Assembly: GCA_946478755.1 (NCBI GenBank)
Contig: CAMLDJ010000046.1
Location: forward strand, 1 to 27,451
Length of the DNA stretch: 27,451 nt
Origin: an uncultured Pedobacter sp.
Lineage (GTDB): Bacteria; Bacteroidota; Bacteroidia; Sphingobacteriales; Sphingobacteriaceae
Reading direction: 5' to 3'
Of the stretch, positions 24,276 through 27,451 are shown in pieces. Below the pieces are notes generated by a model. The model searched no databases, was not told where the DNA came from, and saw nothing but the letters and a program-made list of their open reading frames with translations. Made by a program: the position numbers and the translations under genes. Positions within the stretch are counted from its first letter, which is position 1, and each line of letters opens with the position of its first letter.

Positions 24276-26003
24276 ATGAAAAATAATAAGATATACATAA
24301 TAATTTTATTGCTGGCGGGGTTCACGTCGTGTGAACGAGACATATTACCTGCATCGTCTTTATCGCCCGACATCTATTTCTCCACTGAAGAGGAATTGCG
24401 ATTATATAGTAACAAATTTTACTTCGATATTTTACCGAGCGGGCCGGATATCTATAATGATATTGGCAATGCAATTATTGTTTCACCGTTAAATGCGGCG
24501 GTTTCCGGTCAACGCGCGGTACCAGCAACGGGTGATGGCTGGACATGGGCTCCTCTCCGGAGGATCAACTATTTTTTAGCGAATTCACATCACACCCCAG
24601 ACATCAATGTACGTAATCAATACAATGCAGTAGCCAGGTTTTTCAGGGCTTATTTCTATTTTGAAAAGCTCAAAAGGTATGGTGATGTGCCATGGTTTAA
24701 TACGGTTCTGAGCACAGAGGACGAATTGCTTTTTAAACCAAGAGATCCCCGGGAACTGATTGCCGACTCGATTGTACGGGATCTTGATTTTGCGATCAGC
24801 AATCTGTCAAAAACCAAATCAGTTTATAGGGTAAACAAATGGACCGCTTTGGCCCTGAAATCGAGGGTTGCCTTGTTTGAAGGAACGTTCCAAAAATACC
24901 ACGGCCTGCCTAATTCGAATAAATATCTGACACTTTGTGTCCAGGCGTCAGAGCAATTGATGACTGAAGGAGGTTATTCTTTATACAAAACGGGAACTAC
25001 ACCATATCGTGATCTTTTTGCTAATACCAATGCTATTGCTCAGGAAGTTATCCTTGCCAGGGACTATAGCGAGTCGCTAGGGCTGTTTCATAACGTGCAA
25101 AATTATGAAAACGTAAGTTCTCTGGGTAAGCCAGGTCTTTCGAAAAATCTGGTAAACAGCTATCTCACCTCGTCGGGAGGAAGGTTTACAGATCTGCCGG
25201 ATTACAATAAAAAAGAATTTACCGAAGAAACCCAAAACCGCGATCCCCGCCTGGCGCAAACCATCCGCAGTCCTGGTTACACGCGTGTTAACAGTACAAC
25301 AAAGGTGGCTCCTAATTTAACTAGTGCCTCAACAGGTTATCATATAACCAAATATACAATGGAGCCCATCTACGATTCAAACGGAAAGAGCATCGCGGAT
25401 ATTCCTATTTTCCGGATTGCGGAAACTTATCTGAATTTTGCAGAAGCAAAGGCTGAAATGGGAACGTTGACACAAGCCGATCTTGATAAGTCTGTGAATT
25501 TGTTGCGTTCGAGAGTTGGCATGCCTGCCTTAAACATGGCTGCAGCAAATGCAAGTCCCGACCCGTATTTAAGCAGCCCAGATACCGGATATCCCAATGT
25601 CAGCGGGACCAATAAAGGCGTTATTCTCGAAATCAGAAGAGAGCGCAGCGTTGAACTGGTGATGGAAGGCTTCAGGTACTATGACGTTATCCGATGGAAA
25701 GTTGGCAGGCTTTTCGAAAAACCTTTCTTGGGTATGTATTTTAAAGGATTAGGGGCTTATGATCTCGACAATAACGGCACCCTGGATGTTCACCTATACG
25801 AAGGTACCAAGCCAACTTCAACTGCAAGCGTATTTCTAAAGGTTGGGACGGATGTGGTTTTAACGGAAGGCAACAAGGGAAATATTATCGTTAATGGTAA
25901 CATTTCCAGAACATTCCGAGAGGATCGCGATTACTTTTATCCAATTCCTATTCAGGAAATCGATCTTTCAAACGGTGTTTTGAAACAAAACCCGAACTGG
26001 TAA
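24276..26003 (+). CDS. SusD/RagB-like outer-membrane glycan-binding lipoprotein
   Basis: The 575-aa product has a lipoprotein signal peptide (hydrophobic 7-16, GFTSC with the lipidated cysteine at 19). The N-terminal TPR-type half includes YNAVARFFRAYFYFEKLKRYGDVPWFN and the C-terminal half includes IFRIAETYLNFAEAKAEMG, LLRSRVGMP and EIRRERSVELVMEGFRYYD, all standard SusD signatures. It ends in YPIPIQEIDLSNGVLKQNPNW, the typical terminus. It caps the SusC barrel and captures substrate at the cell surface. It is 10 bp after the susC-like gene and certainly co-transcribed. It is followed by a stable hairpin. Confidence 0.96.
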   Translation: MKNNKIYIIILLLAGFTSCERDILPASSLSPDIYFSTEEELRLYSNKFYFDILPSGPDIYNDIGNAIIVSPLNAAVSGQRAVPATGDGWTWAPLRRINYFLANSHHTPDINVRNQYNAVARFFRAYFYFEKLKRYGDVPWFNTVLSTEDELLFKPRDPRELIADSIVRDLDFAISNLSKTKSVYRVNKWTALALKSRVALFEGTFQKYHGLPNSNKYLTLCVQASEQLMTEGGYSLYKTGTTPYRDLFANTNAIAQEVILARDYSESLGLFHNVQNYENVSSLGKPGLSKNLVNSYLTSSGGRFTDLPDYNKKEFTEETQNRDPRLAQTIRSPGYTRVNSTTKVAPNLTSASTGYHITKYTMEPIYDSNGKSIADIPIFRIAETYLNFAEAKAEMGTLTQADLDKSVNLLRSRVGMPALNMAAANASPDPYLSSPDTGYPNVSGTNKGVILEIRRERSVELVMEGFRYYDVIRWKVGRLFEKPFLGMYFKGLGAYDLDNNGTLDVHLYEGTKPTSTASVFLKVGTDVVLTEGNKGNIIVNGNISRTFREDRDYFYPIPIQEIDLSNGVLKQNPNW

Positions 26004-26079
26004 TGATGCTCCGGCTATAGTAATGGGGGTACTGCAAGTATCTCCAACCGAATAAGCAACATTCTTACTTAATATGTTA

Positions 26080-26105
26080 AACCCGGGCCTGTCCAGGTCC
26101 GGGTT
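26080..26105 (+). terminator. Stable hairpin after the susD-like gene
   Basis: AACCCGGGCCTG (26080-26091) pairs with CAGGTCCGGGTT (26094-26105) with one G-T wobble and a minimal loop. It lacks a T run, so it may be a partial terminator or a 3' mRNA-stabilising hairpin separating susCD from the enzyme genes. Confidence 0.55.
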
Positions 26106-26189
26106 AATAGCTGAGCAACCATCCCGGCAGTTGGAGCGACTATAGGGAATGCTATGAACGGAAAAATCGAATACAATTTAAATTATAAT

Positions 26190-27026
26190 ATGATAAAGAC
26201 AACGGAGATGCCTTCGCTATATAGGCACCTGGAACAAATGACGACGTCGGAAATACTAACCAGCATTAACGATGAAGACGAAAAGGTGGCCGTAGCGGTA
26301 CGTAAAGTTATTCCCACAGTGGAAGAATTGGTAGATACTATTGCTGAAAAAATGCAGCAGGGCGGACGGTTTTTTTATATCGGTGCGGGAACGAGCGGGC
26401 GGTTAGGCGTTTTAGACGCCAGTGAATGTCCGCCAACTTACGGTGTATCTGCAGACCTGGTGATCGGCATTATGGCGGGTGGGGATGCTGCTTTAAGATA
26501 TGGGGTTGAGGATGCCGAAGATGATGAGGAACATGGATGGGCTGACCTTAAAGGGCATAACCCTACAAGCAATGATGTCGTAATAGGCATCGCAGCCAGC
26601 GGCACAACACCCTACGTAATAGGCGCTCTTAAAGGCGCTCAACAACTTGGTTTGACTACCGGCTGTATTACCTGCAATGAACAGTCGCCTGTGTCATCAC
26701 ATGCAGACTTCGCCATAGAAGTAATTGTAGGACCCGAGTTCGTGACAGGAAGTACACGAATGAAAAGTGGCACGGCTCAAAAAATGATCCTGAACATGAT
26801 ATCAACCGCTGTGATGATCAGACTTGGGCGGGTTTATGATAATAAAATGGTCAACATGCAGATCACCAATGAAAAGTTGCTGGACCGCGGCGTGAGAATG
26901 CTGATGGAGAATGGATGGCTTGCACAAAGTTATAATAACCAGCTGGCTTACCTACTGTTAATCCCTTGCTATCTGTACAATATCTATTATCTCTCAACCC
27001 ATCATTCATTAAAACAACTTTTATAA
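26190..27026 (+). CDS. murQ: N-acetylmuramic acid 6-phosphate etherase (MurQ), atypical C-terminus
   Basis: An upstream ATG at 26154 adds 12 unconvincing residues; the ATG at 26190 (MIKTTEMPSLYRHLEQMTTSE) matches the usual MurQ start, giving 278 aa. The SIS domain shows IGAGTSGRLGVLDASECPP (64-82; the SEC glutamate at 79 is the expected catalytic acid), GVEDAEDDEE, IGIAASGTTPYVIGAL and the family signature GPEFVTGSTRMKSGTAQKM (181-199). The enzyme cleaves the D-lactyl ether of MurNAc-6-phosphate to give GlcNAc-6-phosphate in cell-wall recycling. The last about 40 residues (QLAYLLLIPCYLYNIYYL and on) are hydrophobic and unlike the usual helical 'LL-KYGSV' ending, so a frameshift or deletion is possible. 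Its stop overlaps the next start (TAATG). It sits oddly in a galactoside-type locus. Confidence 0.85.
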   Translation: MIKTTEMPSLYRHLEQMTTSEILTSINDEDEKVAVAVRKVIPTVEELVDTIAEKMQQGGRFFYIGAGTSGRLGVLDASECPPTYGVSADLVIGIMAGGDAALRYGVEDAEDDEEHGWADLKGHNPTSNDVVIGIAASGTTPYVIGALKGAQQLGLTTGCITCNEQSPVSSHADFAIEVIVGPEFVTGSTRMKSGTAQKMILNMISTAVMIRLGRVYDNKMVNMQITNEKLLDRGVRMLMENGWLAQSYNNQLAYLLLIPCYLYNIYYLSTHHSLKQLL

Positions 27027-27451
27027 TGCTCAAGAAAATAATACTTGCCTGTTTATTAACGGTACCTAGCGTAATTACGGCTTATGCTCAGGCCACTCGC
27101 CCCATCCTGATCGAAACTAAAAATACGAGTCTTATACTTAATATAGGTAAAAAGGAAAGACTTTACCAGGCCTATTTCGGAAAAAAACTTGGAGAAGCTA
27201 ATCAATTAGCAAACCTGCATCAGGCCTACATACCTGCGGGTACCGATGATTTTTTTGAGCCGGCTATCCGTGTGGTGCATGCCGACAGTAACAGCACGCT
27301 TGATCTGCGCTATAAGGATGTTAAAATCGAGCGCAAGGGTGGCATCACACATACGATCATTCTGATGAAAGATCCGCAGTATGCTATTGAGATCGCGCTA
27401 CATTTTAAAGCCTATTACGATGATGATGTAATAAGCGCCTGGACAGAAGTT
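27026..27451 (+). CDS. GH36 alpha-galactosidase, N-terminal part (cut by window edge)
   Basis: The ATG at 27026 shares its A with the murQ TAA, so translation is coupled. The 142 visible codons give a signal peptide (MLKKIILACLLTVPSVITA, cleavage near AYAQ, residue 23). The start of the GH36 N-terminal beta-supersandwich follows: RLYQAYFGKKL, PAGTDDFFEPAIRVVHAD, STLDLRYKDV and DDDVISAWTEV. The catalytic barrel lies past the window. The family removes alpha-galactose from oligosaccharides such as raffinose-type sugars or galactomannan. Its place behind susCD makes an alpha-galactoside the likely target of the locus. Confidence 0.8.
   Translation, partial: MLKKIILACLLTVPSVITAYAQATRPILIETKNTSLILNIGKKERLYQAYFGKKLGEANQLANLHQAYIPAGTDDFFEPAIRVVHADSNSTLDLRYKDVKIERKGGITHTIILMKDPQYAIEIALHFKAYYDDDVISAWTEV

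Noticed and set aside
26154..26189. Upstream ATG start for murQ
   Set aside because: The extra residues (MNGKIEYNLNYN) are not part of the family; the ATG at 26190 matches the usual N-terminus.

Overview
The window is chromosomal DNA of a Bacteroidetes bacterium, most likely a Sphingobacteriaceae member (Pedobacter/Mucilaginibacter-like). The evidence is SusC/SusD with an STN domain, an ECF sigma/FecR pair, an A-rich leader in place of Shine-Dalgarno sites, and a TTG/TAnnTTTG promoter. The placement is by inference; no database search was run.

Layout. (1) Bases 1-6714, + strand: a glycan-degradation cluster. It holds the C-terminal part of a GH27 alpha-galactosidase, a secreted protein of unknown family with a probable helical toroid, a Tat-type Gfo/Idh/MocA oxidoreductase, a GH105 unsaturated-uronyl hydrolase, and a tandem two-domain 3-keto-disaccharide hydrolase (DUF1080). 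(2) Bases 6919-6992: tRNA-Pro(UGG), whose 3' end borders a genomic island. (3) Bases 6993-18452: a decayed, modular island with two defence-like cassettes. Cassette I has a 1281-aa SIR2-domain protein with a coiled-coil insertion inside the NADase fold, plus a divergent 774-aa protein with a zinc ribbon and a PD-(D/E)XK-like nuclease motif. Cassette II is a minus-strand operon: a membrane-anchored beta-rich protein, a short probably truncated protein, and an 847-aa SIR2 protein with a predicted beta-propeller C-terminus. C-terminal remnants of a serine recombinase lie beside the tRNA (6787-7419), between the cassettes (13831-14018) and past cassette II (17671-17755). Each remnant carries a tRNA T-arm-like GGTTCGAA next to a CGACTT motif, so they look like successive attachment junctions. 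Beyond them lie a truncated tyrosine integrase and the last 37 codons of a conjugative coupling protein, the scar of an integrative conjugative element. (4) Bases 18737-27451, + strand: a polysaccharide utilisation locus with ECF sigma, FecR anti-sigma, STN-SusC, SusD, MurQ and the N-terminus of a GH36 alpha-galactosidase.

How it works together. The outer loci are catabolic. The right-hand one should sense its own SusC substrate through STN-FecR-sigma signalling; alpha-galactosidases on both sides suggest galactose-containing glycans. The island is the unusual part: two unrelated SIR2 effectors sit in the same position relative to recombinase tails. This fits repeated capture of abortive-infection NADase modules at one tRNA-Pro site. 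The 774-aa protein paired with the coiled-coil SIR2 is the best candidate for an undescribed system.
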